This document shows positions 1 to 11,040 of a stretch of DNA of 64,000 nucleotides, piece after piece. Both the position numbers and the translations under genes were made by a program. The DNA is from Gulosibacter sediminis. GTDB lineage: Bacteria; Actinomycetota; Actinomycetes; Actinomycetales; Microbacteriaceae. Position 1 is the first letter of the stretch. Each line of letters starts with the position of its first letter. The notes below the pieces were generated by a model that ran no database searches, was not told the origin of the DNA, and saw only the letters and a program-made list of their open reading frames with translations. The stretch spans positions 1,612,001 through 1,676,000 of the forward strand of contig NZ_CP097160.1 of assembly GCF_023370115.1 (NCBI RefSeq). Direction: 5' to 3'.

Positions 1-2984
<2,984 letters not shown>

Positions 2985-3020
2985 GCTTACCCTCACTCTT
3001 CCTTGGGTGTGGAAGTGGAT

Positions 3021-3050
3021 TATGCACTTTGTTGTGTCGTGGTGTTCACA
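3021..3050 (-). promoter_or_regulatory. Candidate promoter of pyc
   Basis: On the minus strand a -10-like CATAAT (3026-3021) follows a -35-like TGAACA by 18 bases, giving a leader of about 30 bases before the pyc GTG. This is pattern matching only; no start site is known. Confidence 0.35.
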
Positions 3051-3138
3051 CTATCGGGCGACGCGCGCAATTTGCGTGCTCAGGAGGTGCGGATCGGCCC
3101 ACACACAACATTTCGTGAATATGTTCAAGCAAACAAGA

Positions 3139-3171
3139 AAATCGCGAACTTTTCGTACAAGTCCGCGATTT
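3139..3171 (-). terminator. Intrinsic terminator downstream of the MerR gene
   Basis: Perfect 8-base outer arms AAATCGCG / CGCGATTT enclose further pairing (ACTT/AAGT) and a short loop. On the minus strand the stem is followed by TTCTTGTTTG. It sits 19 bases past the MerR stop codon and separates that gene from the pyc promoter. Confidence 0.75.
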
Positions 3172-3189
3172 CTCAGTGAATTGGATACG

Positions 3190-3735
3190 CTAGCTCACGC
3201 GCTTCTTGCGGCGCGCGGCGAGCTCGTCCTCGGGCTCGGCCCGCTCGGTTTCGATGTCGACGAGGTTCGTCTCGACCTCGCGCAGCACCTGGCCGACGAA
3301 GATGCCGAAGACACCCTGGCCGCGCTGGACGAGGTCGATGACCTGGTCGTTCGAGGTGCAGAGGTAGACGCTCGCACCGTCAGACATGAGCGTCGTCTGG
3401 GCGAGGTCGGTGATGCCCGCGTCGTGCAGCTGCTCGACGGCGATGCGAATCTGCTGCAGCGAGATGCCCGTCTCGAGCAGGCGCTTCACGAGCTTGAGCA
3501 CGAGGATGTCGCGGAACGAGTAGAGACGCTGCGAGCCCGAGCCGGCGGCGTTCTGAATGGTCGGCTGCACGAGCTCCGTGCGGGCCCAGTAGTCGAGCTG
3601 ACGGTAGGTGATGCCGGCCACCTTCGCGGCGACGGCGCCGCGGTACCCGAGGTTCGGGTCGAGGTCGGGCAGACCGTCGGTGAACAGCAGCTCTCCGTGC
3701 AGCGGCTGTCCGTCTGCACCCTCGCGTGCGCTCAT
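3190..3735 (-). CDS. MerR-family regulator (Rv1830/McdR-type)
   Basis: 181-residue DNA-binding regulator. The winged-helix MerR domain lies at about residues 30-105: a tyrosine-rich GITYRQLDYWARTELV followed by SQRLYSFRDILVLKLVKRLL. The C-terminal half (about 110-165) is a small unrecognised domain ending in a basic ARRKKR tail. It is the third member of the garA-ftsR-MerR block known from mycobacteria (Rv1827, Rv1828, Rv1830), where the last gene affects cell division. The ATG at 3735 is preceded by GGAAAGGG seven bases upstream. A perfect palindrome 250 bases upstream (3986-4008) is a likely operator. The DUF151 nuclease gene that lies between the two MerR genes in mycobacteria is absent here. 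The specific role is by homology and synteny. Confidence 0.85.
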   Translation of the reverse strand: MSAREGADGQPLHGELLFTDGLPDLDPNLGYRGAVAAKVAGITYRQLDYWARTELVQPTIQNAAGSGSQRLYSFRDILVLKLVKRLLETGISLQQIRIAVEQLHDAGITDLAQTTLMSDGASVYLCTSNDQVIDLVQRGQGVFGIFVGQVLREVETNLVDIETERAEPEDELAARRKKRVS

Positions 3736-3985
3736 GGCGTTACCCTTTCCAACCGAACCGTGCCGGTCTGCTTTGTGCGGATTTTCCGCCCAGTTGCGTT
3801 GCAGTCAGTCTTGTCCTTCGGACCGGATTCGTGGGTGCGGCTCGCCGGTGCAGCGTCGCACGACGCATCCGATTTCGAAGGTCGGCTCACCTCAGTGTAG
3901 GCGAGCCGGCGTCGTTCATCGAGGTCGAATTACAACGATGAGATCGTGTCAAAGAAAACCACGTCACCGGGAGTGGCACGCCGAA

Positions 3986-4008
3986 ACCCTCAACTTCAAG
4001 TTGAGGGT
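3986..4008. promoter_or_regulatory. Perfect 23-bp MerR-type palindrome
   Basis: Arms ACCCTCAACTT and AAGTTGAGGGT pair perfectly over 11 bases around one central base. The sequence resembles the long dyads bound by MerR proteins (compare CCTCAAGTT in SoxR operators). The 315-base stretch 3736-4050 between the two MerR genes holds this dyad and otherwise no gene that I can see. Nearer the downstream gene, TTGACA-like and TACACT-like elements occur on the minus strand. Confidence 0.6.
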
Positions 4009-4050
4009 GAGACCAAACCGTAATCTGCGGCGTGGCCCGCGGCCCCAGCG

Positions 4051-4782
4051 CTAGCCTCGACGGTCGCGCAGGCCCTGCCGCAGCAGCGCCGAGCGGACCC
4101 GCTCGAGCGCGGTCGCGAGTTCGTCGGCCTTTTCCTGCGCGCGGGCCGAGGCCTCCGCATCCTTGCCCCGCTTGAGCGGCGTGATAGCACGCTCGACGAG
4201 GCCCAGGTCGTGCTGCGCCGCCGAACGATAGGGACGCAGGTGGCGCGGCTGAATGCCCGAACCGTCGAGTTCGACGAGCGTCGTGAGCAACACGAGCTCG
4301 TCTTCGCCGTAGCGCATCGCCCGCGCGATGAGGCCGGCGGTGTGCGCGGCCTCGAGCAGGTCGCGGCTCGCGCCGGAGCGCTGCAGGAGCTCATCCCGGC
4401 GCAGCTCGAGCCCGGTTTCGAGGATGCCAAGGCCGGCCGACGCGGCCGCCTCGCCCTTCGCTCGTGCCGGCGACGTCGCGCCCGGCACCTTCGGGTTCTC
4501 GCCGCGGTCGACCGCGTCGAGGTACTCGCCGATCACCTTGAGCGGCAGATAGTGGTCGCGCTGCAGCGCGAGCACGACGCGGATTCGCTGCACGTCCTGG
4601 TCGGAGTACTTGCGGTACCCCTTCTCGGTGCGGGCAGGATGCACGAGCCCCTGCTCTTCGAGGAATCGAATCTTCGACGGGGTGAGTTCGGGGTGCTCGG
4701 CGCCGAGGCGCTGCAATACCTGCCCGATCGACAGCTTCGGGGTCGCGCCACTCGACGCGGCCGCCGCAGTTGACGCTGCCAT
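4051..4782 (-). CDS. ftsR: MerR-family cell-division regulator FtsR
   Basis: 243-residue MerR protein of the Rv1828/FtsR family, which in corynebacteria and mycobacteria controls ftsZ and other division genes. The DNA-binding domain is at about residues 15-90: LSIGQVLQRLGAEHPELTPS, then FLEEQGLVHPARTEKGYRKY and DVQRIRVVLALQRDHYLPL. The remainder (about 120-240) is a helical effector/dimer domain. It starts 3 bases after the garA stop, so both are almost certainly on one transcript; the downstream MerR gene may also have its own promoter. The length and the N-terminal low-complexity Ala/Ser stretch fit the family. Confidence 0.9.
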   Translation of the reverse strand: MAASTAAAASSGATPKLSIGQVLQRLGAEHPELTPSKIRFLEEQGLVHPARTEKGYRKYSDQDVQRIRVVLALQRDHYLPLKVIGEYLDAVDRGENPKVPGATSPARAKGEAAASAGLGILETGLELRRDELLQRSGASRDLLEAAHTAGLIARAMRYGEDELVLLTTLVELDGSGIQPRHLRPYRSAAQHDLGLVERAITPLKRGKDAEASARAQEKADELATALERVRSALLRQGLRDRRG

Positions 4783-4785
4783 CGA

Positions 4786-5280
4786 CTACTGCGCCGTCTG
4801 CGTGCCCGGCACGTCGAGCGGCGACGCGTAGAAAGTGAGTCGGTACTTGCCGATCTGCACCTCGCCACCATTCGTCAGCTGGGCCTGGTTGATGCTCTCG
4901 CCGTTGTAATAGGTGCCGTTGAGCGAACCGAGGTCGCGCACCTGGAACGTGCGGCCCGTGCGCGTGAACTCCGCGTGGCGGCGCGACACCGTGACGTCGT
5001 CGAGGAAGATCTCGGCATTCGGGTGGCGGCCGGCGATCTGCAGGTCGGTGTCGAGCAGGAAGCGGGCACCAACGTTGCTGCCGCGGCGCACGATCAGCAG
5101 CGCCGAGCCCGAAGGCAGGGCTCCGATCGAATCCATCTCCTCTTTGCTCACACCACCGGCGATGAGTGCGGCGAGCTGAGCGCTGAAGTCACCCGTAAAC
5201 GACATGGTCGACGACTGCTCTCCTTGCGGTGCGTCGTCACCGCGGGGGTGCTCCAGGTCGCACCCGTCGTTCTGCGACAT
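4786..5280 (-). CDS. garA: FHA-domain regulator GarA/OdhI
   Basis: 164-residue forkhead-associated protein. In Actinobacteria it binds and inhibits 2-oxoglutarate dehydrogenase and regulates glutamate metabolism, with binding switched off by phosphorylation of an N-terminal threonine. The FHA core is at about residues 60-140: AGRHPNAEIFLDDVTVSRRH and RDLGSLNGTYYNGE, with the phosphothreonine-binding Arg, Ser, His and Asn all present. The usual ETTSVFRAD motif is changed to SSTMSFTGD; Thr25 is the aligned candidate phosphosite. The start at 5280 is fixed by AGGAGG seven bases upstream; a longer open frame exists but lacks a ribosome site. It leads the garA-ftsR pair. Confidence 0.92.
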   Translation of the reverse strand: MSQNDGCDLEHPRGDDAPQGEQSSTMSFTGDFSAQLAALIAGGVSKEEMDSIGALPSGSALLIVRRGSNVGARFLLDTDLQIAGRHPNAEIFLDDVTVSRRHAEFTRTGRTFQVRDLGSLNGTYYNGESINQAQLTNGGEVQIGKYRLTFYASPLDVPGTQTAQ

Positions 5281-5367
5281 GTATTCCTCCTGCTCGATGA
5301 GAGCAATTAGCTTAACGCACGCCAAATCACGAATGATGGGCGCAGGCCCAGTAAACTCGCGCTCACT

Positions 5368-6207
5368 ATGGATGAGCGGTATGACAGCGATCCGATCGCG
5401 CAACTACGAGAATCGCGCAAGCCCAAAGGCCCCCGTAAGGTTACCGCGCGCAAGGGCATGTGGCTTGAGGATCCGGTGACAGAGTTCTACGGGCAGCTCG
5501 CCGCGGCCGATCGCGAGACCGTGACGCTGCGCGACGCCGACGGCGCCACCAAGAAGTTTCCGCGGCACGAAATGTTCTTCGACGACGACGGCGCGGTGGT
5601 GCTCACCTTCGCCGCCGCCGCGCCGAAGACGCCCACCCGCAGCGCCTCCGGCTCGGTTTACGTCGAGGGCGCCCGGGCCCGGGTCGCCCGCGCCGGCCGC
5701 ATCTTCGTCGAGGGTCGGCACGACGCCGAGCTCGTCGAGAAGGTGTGGGGCCACGACCTGCGCATCGAGGGCGTCACGGTCGAATACCTCGAGGGCGCCG
5801 ACCATCTCGAGGAGGTGCTGCGCGAGTTCGCGCCGGGCGGACCGCGCCGCGCGGGCATCCTGCTCGACCACCTCGTCGAGCGTTCGAAGGAGTCGCGCAT
5901 CGCGGCCGACATCACCGCGAAGTTCGGTCGCGACTCGGTGCTCGTCATCGGTCATCCCTATATCGACGTGTGGCAGGCCGTGCGCCCCGAGCGGCTCGGG
6001 ATGCGGCAGTGGCCGAACATCCCCCGCGGTCAGTCATGGAAGCACGGCATCTGCGCGCATCTCGGGTGGCCACACGAGGAGCAGGCCGATATCGCGCGGG
6101 CCTGGCAGCGAATCCTCGGGCAGGTGCGCAACTGGAACGACCTCGAGCCGTCGGTGATCGGCCGGGTCGAGGAACTCATCGACTTCGTGACGGCCCCGGG
6201 CACCTGA
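5368..6207 (+). CDS. DUF3097 family protein, Toprim-like motifs
   Basis: 279 residues, a conserved actinobacterial family of unknown function. After an N-terminal region with FYGQLAAADRETVTLRD (an OB/SH3-like beta segment, about residues 35-75) comes GRIFVEGRHDAELVEKVWG near 110 and GILLDHLVE near 168, then VLVIGHPYIDVWQAV near 192 and a conserved WPNIPRGQSWKHGICAHLGW. The VEGxHD plus LLDH pattern recalls the Glu and Asp motifs of Toprim nucleases/primases, which is my inference. It is divergent from garA; the ATG lies 10 bases after a TAAACT box with no Shine-Dalgarno, so the transcript may be almost leaderless. Confidence 0.85.
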   Translation: MDERYDSDPIAQLRESRKPKGPRKVTARKGMWLEDPVTEFYGQLAAADRETVTLRDADGATKKFPRHEMFFDDDGAVVLTFAAAAPKTPTRSASGSVYVEGARARVARAGRIFVEGRHDAELVEKVWGHDLRIEGVTVEYLEGADHLEEVLREFAPGGPRRAGILLDHLVERSKESRIAADITAKFGRDSVLVIGHPYIDVWQAVRPERLGMRQWPNIPRGQSWKHGICAHLGWPHEEQADIARAWQRILGQVRNWNDLEPSVIGRVEELIDFVTAPGT

Positions 6208-6235
6208 TCGGCGGCCGGACGATCTCGACAAAGCG

Positions 6236-6241
6236 TAGAGT
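6236..6241 (+). promoter_or_regulatory. -10 box for leaderless transcript
   Basis: TAGAGT sits 7 bases before the ATG at 6249 and no ribosome site is present, the usual arrangement of actinobacterial leaderless genes. Confidence 0.45.
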
Positions 6242-6248
6242 TAACGGC

Positions 6249-6716
6249 ATGTCGATTCGCGTGTGGCAGGCGCTGCGCCTCATTCTTCCGGCCGTCTGGC
6301 TCGGCCTCATCATCGCTATTGACCTCATCGAGGCGCCGCTGAAGTTTCAGGCGCCCGGCATCACGATTCCGCTCGGCCTCGGCATCGGTCGGCTCGTGTT
6401 TCTCGCGATGAACATCACCGAGGTCGTCCTCGCGCTTGTGCTCGCGGTCGCCCTGTGGCGCAGCCGCGCGGAACTACGCTCGTGGACCCTCGCCGGCGCC
6501 GCGTTTGCGCTGCTCGTGCTGAAGTTCGCGGTGATTCGCCCGCTGCTCGCGGCGCACACCGATGCGGTGCTCGCCGGCGGCGAGGGCGGCTCGTACGCGC
6601 ACTACTTCTATATTGCGACGGATGCGGTGCTGTTCGTCGTGCTCGTCTGGCTCGTGACTGCCCAGGCGCGGCGGCTCATTGGCGTGCGCGAGATCGATGT
6701 CGCAGGCTCGCGCTAG
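6249..6716 (+). CDS. Four-helix integral membrane protein, function unknown
   Basis: 155 residues with four hydrophobic segments at roughly 7-27, 42-68, 80-98 and 118-143, joined by short loops. A conserved-looking IEAPLKFQAPGIT follows the first helix and HYFYIATDAVL opens the last. The pattern resembles small DUF4149-like membrane proteins, but I cannot assign a family firmly. It lies 41 bases after the DUF3097 gene and 9 bases before sbcD; TAGAGT upstream suggests its own promoter. No catalytic motif is visible. Confidence 0.75.
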   Translation: MSIRVWQALRLILPAVWLGLIIAIDLIEAPLKFQAPGITIPLGLGIGRLVFLAMNITEVVLALVLAVALWRSRAELRSWTLAGAAFALLVLKFAVIRPLLAAHTDAVLAGGEGGSYAHYFYIATDAVLFVVLVWLVTAQARRLIGVREIDVAGSR

Positions 6717-6719
6717 CCT
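6714..6719 (+). promoter_or_regulatory. -10 box for leaderless sbcD transcript
   Basis: TAGCCT lies 6 bases before the sbcD ATG, overlapping the stop codon of the preceding gene, with no Shine-Dalgarno sequence between. Confidence 0.45.
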
Positions 6720-6725
6720 GCGTGC

Positions 6726-7889
6726 ATGCGCATCCTGCACACGTCTGACTGGCACATCGGCCGCACCTTCCATGGCGAATCCACCCTCGACCACCTCGAG
6801 GCGGTGCTGGGTGCGCTGACCGAATTCGTGCCCGAGCACGGCGTCGACGTGGTCGTCATCGCGGGTGACATCTTCGACTCGGCGGCACCGGCCGCGATCG
6901 CCTTTGATTTCTTGGCCGCGGCGCTGCAGCGCCTGCGCGCGGCTGGCGCGACCGTCGTCGTGTCGAGCGGCAACCACGACTCGGCAGCCCGCCTGCGCTT
7001 TCCGTCGGCCTGGGCGAAGCTCGCCGACATCCACATTTCGGCCGACCCCGCGCTGCCGGCCACGCCCATTGAGCTGCGCGACGAACACGGCCCAGTGCGC
7101 TGCTACCCCATTCCCTACCTCGAACCGGCGCTCGTGCGGCATCTGCCCGGCGCCGACGAGGTGCGCACGCAAGAAGATGCCCTGCGCTGGGCCACCGACG
7201 CCGTGCGCGCCGACCTGGCGGCACACGAGGGCAAGCGCACCCTCGTGCTCGCGCACTGTTTCGCGTCGGGGGTGCCCGAGACCACACCGGGCGATGACAT
7301 CGAACGCGACCTCACTGCCGGTGGCATCGACGTCGTACCGAGCTCGCTGTTCGACGGCTTCGACTACGTCGCCCTCGGGCACATTCACTCGCGCGTCGAG
7401 GTGACCGAGCGCATCCGCTATTCGGGAGCACCGCTGCACTACTCGTTCAGCGAGGCCGGGGCACCCCGCGGCGCGTGGCTCGTCGACCTCGATGCCGACG
7501 GTTTCGCTGGCGCGCAGTGGCTCGAGCTTCCCGTGCCCCGCGCGCTGACGCGGCTGCGTGGCGAGCTCGACGAGCTCCTCACCGACGATGCCCATGCCGG
7601 CGTCACCGGCGACTGGGTGCAGGCGCAGCTCACCGACGTCGCCCGGCCGATCGACGCGATGCGCCGCCTGCGCGTCCGCTTCCCGCACGCCGTGCATCTC
7701 GAATACGACCCGCCCGCCCCGGTCGAGGGCGCGCCGTCGCACCTCGAACAGCTCGCGCAGCAGACGAGCGACGAGCAGCGCCTGCGCTCGTTCTTCGAGT
7801 TTATCCGCGGCGAGGCCGCGACCGAGGCCGAGCTCACCGAGCTCGACGAGTTGCTCGCCGCCGCACGCGCGAAGGAGGCCCAGCGATGA
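6726..7889 (+). CDS. sbcD: Exonuclease SbcCD, nuclease subunit SbcD
   Basis: 387-residue Mn-dependent nuclease subunit of the SbcCD (Mre11-Rad50) complex, which opens DNA hairpins and processes protein-blocked ends. Metallophosphoesterase motifs are complete: HTSDWHIGR (residues 5-13), VIAGDIFDS near 45, SSGNHDS near 82, LAHCF near 176 and GHIHSR near 219. The C-terminal capping domain runs to residue 387. Its stop overlaps the sbcC ATG by four bases (ATGA), so the two are translationally coupled. The start is supported by the invariant MRILHTSDWH. Confidence 0.97.
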   Translation: MRILHTSDWHIGRTFHGESTLDHLEAVLGALTEFVPEHGVDVVVIAGDIFDSAAPAAIAFDFLAAALQRLRAAGATVVVSSGNHDSAARLRFPSAWAKLADIHISADPALPATPIELRDEHGPVRCYPIPYLEPALVRHLPGADEVRTQEDALRWATDAVRADLAAHEGKRTLVLAHCFASGVPETTPGDDIERDLTAGGIDVVPSSLFDGFDYVALGHIHSRVEVTERIRYSGAPLHYSFSEAGAPRGAWLVDLDADGFAGAQWLELPVPRALTRLRGELDELLTDDAHAGVTGDWVQAQLTDVARPIDAMRRLRVRFPHAVHLEYDPPAPVEGAPSHLEQLAQQTSDEQRLRSFFEFIRGEAATEAELTELDELLAAARAKEAQR

Positions 7890-10876
7890 GGATGCTCCAC
7901 CTCGAGTTCCGCGGGTTCGGCCCGTACCGCGACGCGCAAGCGATCGACTTCACGAGCCTCGCCGCCGACGGGCTGTTTCTCATCACCGGGAAGACCGGCG
8001 CGGGGAAGTCGACCGTGCTCGACGCGATCGCGTTCGCGCTCTATGGCAGCGTGCCACGCTACGACGGCTCGGTGGGCCGGGTGCGCAGCACCTTCGCCTC
8101 GCTCGATGACCCCACCGAGGTAACACTCGAGTTCGAGCACGGCGGCGAGCGCTACCGCATCACCCGTTCGCCCGAGTACGAGCGCCGCAAGAAGCGCGTC
8201 GCCGGGGGCACCACGGTGCAGGGCGCGGCCCAGCAGTTCGATCGCTGGGACCCGGCAGCCGACGACTGGCAGGGCATCGCGACGAAGGCGAGCGAGGTGG
8301 CCGCCGAGCTCACGCAGGTCTTCCCGCTCACCGGCGACGAGTTCTTTCAGGTCGTACTGCTCGCGCAGAGCGACTTCCAGCGCTTCCTGCACGCCGACTC
8401 GGGCGATCGCCAGCGGCTGCTGAGCAAGCTCTTCCGCACCCACCACTACCGAGAGCTCCGCGAGCTCGCGCAGGAGCGTGCCCGCGAGGCCGCGCAGGAG
8501 TGGCAGGGGCTGCAGCGCGATCTGCAGGGCGTCGCGCGCGAGCTCGGCCTTGGCGACGACGAAACCGCCGTGACCGAAGAGGCCCTGACCTCGCTCGCCG
8601 CCGAGGTCGCCGCCTCGGTGACCGCCGCCGCGTCGACCCTCGAGTCGGCCCGCGGCGCGAACGACGAGGCAGCCCGGCGTCTGCGCGAACTCGAGCGTCA
8701 ACACGAGCGCCAACTTCGGCGAGCGTCCGCCGCAGCGCAGCTCGCACGCCTCGAGGCCGAGCGCGAGGACATCGCGCGTGAGGTCGCCGAACCGCTACGC
8801 CGTGACCGCCTCGCCTCGCCGCTCGTGCCCGTGCTCGAGGCCCGCGCGCGGGCCGAGCGCACCCGCGATGCAAGCGCGCTCGCCCTCGAATCGGCCGCAG
8901 CCGCCCTCGACGCCCGGCTCGCGCAGCCCGACGCCGCCGAACTGCGCGACCTGATCGACGGCACCGAGCTCGCTGAGCGCACGACCGCGCTCTCGCAGTT
9001 GCGGGAACGCCTCGGCACGCTCCGCGAGGGTGAGTCGGTCGACCAACGGGTCGCGCAAGCCGAGCGCGTGGCGCGGGCCGCCGACGCCGCGCTCGCTACC
9101 ACGCGCGAACAGCTTGAGCAGCTGCGCGGGGCCCGCGCCGAACGACCCGAGCAACTTCGGGCACTCGACAGCACCGTCGCCGAGCTCACCGCGAAGGCCG
9201 GGCAGCTCGACGAGACGAATGCGCTCGTAGCGACGCTCGCCGGGCAATTGCGCGCGGCGAAGGATGCCGCAGGCCTCGCCGCGCGCCGCGACGCCGCCCT
9301 CGCGCGGCGCGAGCGGGCCGCCGATGCGCTGACCCGCGCATCCGCCGCCGACCGCGAACTGATCACCCGCCGCCTCGAGGGCAGCGCCGCCGAGCTCGCC
9401 GGTCGACTCGTCGAGGGCGAACCGTGCGCGGTCTGCGGCTCGACGATGCATCCCTCCCCCGCCGAAGCGGCCGGCGAGCCGGTCACCGACGCCGACCTCG
9501 AGGCGTCCTCGGCCGCCGTCGAGTCGGCGAAGCAGGCCGATGCCGAGGCGCGCGACGCATACGACGCCGTGGCGGCCGAGCTCGCCAAGCGCGCCGCAGC
9601 CGCGGCCGGCCTCGACGTTGATGAGGCCACCACGCGACACCGCGACGCAACCGCCCGCGCGAAGCAGCTCAAGTCGGCGGCCACCGAACTCGCGCGTAGC
9701 CGTCAGGCTGCCGAGGAGCTCAGGTCACTCGATACCCGAGACGAGCAGCGCGAACGCGAGCTCGCCACGCTGGCCGAGACGCAGCTCGCCGCGGCGACCG
9801 CCGCGACGACCGAGCTCGCATCGCTCACCGAACAGCAGCGCGAACTGCGCGGCACGTTCGACACGGTGAGCGCCAGACGGCAGATGGTCGAGTCCGTGGC
9901 CGACGTGCTCGGCGCCGTCATCGAGGCGCAGCGCTCCGCCGAGGCCGCCCGCGAGGCCGCACGCGATGCGGCCGAGCGTGCCGCTGAGCGGCTTTCGGCG
10001 AGCGAGTTCGCCGACGAGACGGCCGCCCGGGCCGCGGCACTCAGCGACGCGCGCCGCGCCGAGCTAACCGAGCGCAAGCGGGCCCACGACTCGGGCATCG
10101 ACGGCGCTCGCGCGACGCTCGCCGAACCCGAATTGCAGGGGCTTCCCGACGAGCAGGTCGATATTGCGCCAGCGAACGAAGCGGCCCAGCGCGCGGCCGA
10201 CGCGCTCGGCGAGGCTCAGCGTTCGCACGGCGAGGCGACGGCCCGGCGGCAGACGATCGACGCCGCCATTGCCCGGGGGCGCGCACACCTGCGCGGCGCC
10301 GACCGCACCCTCGCGCGGGCGCGCATGCGTCAGCAGCTCGCGGGTGAGCTGCGAGGCGACAACAACCGCAAGCTCAACCTCGAGGCCTATGTCCTCGCGG
10401 CGCACCTCGAAGAGATCATCATCGCGGCGAACGTGCGCCTCGGCGAGATCACCTCGAACCGGTACTCGCTCGTGCGCGATGACTCGCTCGCCCGCCGCGG
10501 CGCGCAATCGGGGCTCGGACTCGAGGTCGCCGACATCTACACGGGGATCAACCGCAGCCCGCAGTCGCTGTCGGGCGGCGAGACCTTCCTCGTCTCGCTC
10601 GCGCTCGCGCTCGGCCTCGCCGATGTCGTCTCGGCGCAGGCGGGCGGCATCGCGCTCGACACGCTCTTCATCGATGAGGGCTTCGGCTCGCTCGATGCCG
10701 ATACCCTCGAGGTCGCGATGCGCACGCTCGACCATCTGCGGGCATCCGGTCGCACCGTCGGCGTCATCAGCCACGTCGCCTCAATGCACGAGCGCATCCC
10801 CACCCACGTCGAGGTGCGCCAACTCGAGGACGGCTCCAGCACCCTCGACCTCCGCGACGCCGACTCCCCCAGCTAG
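7886..10876 (+). CDS. sbcC: Exonuclease SbcCD, ATPase subunit SbcC
   Basis: 996-residue SMC-like ATPase partner of SbcD. The N-terminal ATPase lobe carries Walker A GKTGAGKST at about 35-43; the long middle is an Ala/Glu/Arg-rich coiled coil interrupted by a zinc hook PCAVCG near residue 514. The C-terminal lobe has the ABC signature SLSGGETFLVSLALALGLAD near 895 and Walker B TLFIDEGFGSLD near 925. The start at 7886 is taken from MRMLHLEFRGFGPY, which matches the family, and from the ATGA overlap with sbcD; an open frame continues upstream inside sbcD but is only an overlap artefact. Confidence 0.97.
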   Translation: MRMLHLEFRGFGPYRDAQAIDFTSLAADGLFLITGKTGAGKSTVLDAIAFALYGSVPRYDGSVGRVRSTFASLDDPTEVTLEFEHGGERYRITRSPEYERRKKRVAGGTTVQGAAQQFDRWDPAADDWQGIATKASEVAAELTQVFPLTGDEFFQVVLLAQSDFQRFLHADSGDRQRLLSKLFRTHHYRELRELAQERAREAAQEWQGLQRDLQGVARELGLGDDETAVTEEALTSLAAEVAASVTAAASTLESARGANDEAARRLRELERQHERQLRRASAAAQLARLEAEREDIAREVAEPLRRDRLASPLVPVLEARARAERTRDASALALESAAAALDARLAQPDAAELRDLIDGTELAERTTALSQLRERLGTLREGESVDQRVAQAERVARAADAALATTREQLEQLRGARAERPEQLRALDSTVAELTAKAGQLDETNALVATLAGQLRAAKDAAGLAARRDAALARRERAADALTRASAADRELITRRLEGSAAELAGRLVEGEPCAVCGSTMHPSPAEAAGEPVTDADLEASSAAVESAKQADAEARDAYDAVAAELAKRAAAAAGLDVDEATTRHRDATARAKQLKSAATELARSRQAAEELRSLDTRDEQRERELATLAETQLAAATAATTELASLTEQQRELRGTFDTVSARRQMVESVADVLGAVIEAQRSAEAAREAARDAAERAAERLSASEFADETAARAAALSDARRAELTERKRAHDSGIDGARATLAEPELQGLPDEQVDIAPANEAAQRAADALGEAQRSHGEATARRQTIDAAIARGRAHLRGADRTLARARMRQQLAGELRGDNNRKLNLEAYVLAAHLEEIIIAANVRLGEITSNRYSLVRDDSLARRGAQSGLGLEVADIYTGINRSPQSLSGGETFLVSLALALGLADVVSAQAGGIALDTLFIDEGFGSLDADTLEVAMRTLDHLRASGRTVGVISHVASMHERIPTHVEVRQLEDGSSTLDLRDADSPS

Positions 10877-10918
10877 CTGCCCCACCGGCCCACCGCCCCC
10901 ACGCATCCGCCCACCCCC

Positions 10919-10976
10919 GACGCGGTTTTCTACGAGGGATGCGGTTGTAACTGCAGCGATCGTAGAAAACTGCATC
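10919..10976. repeat. Nested inverted repeat between convergent genes
   Basis: Outer 17-base arms (10919-10935 and 10960-10976) pair with two mismatches; the inner 11 bases GTTTTCTACGA / TCGTAGAAAAC are perfect. The 24-base loop holds a second dyad, GCGGTT-gt-AACTGC. It may act as a bidirectional terminator for sbcC and the opposing DinB-like gene, or be a small repeated palindromic element. The rest of 10877-11040 shows nothing else. Confidence 0.6.
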
Positions 10977-11040
10977 TTGTGTACGCACTCGCGCGTTCGC
11001 GGAGGCCGCGCAAGCCGGCCACGGTCGCGGCGCGGAGCGG

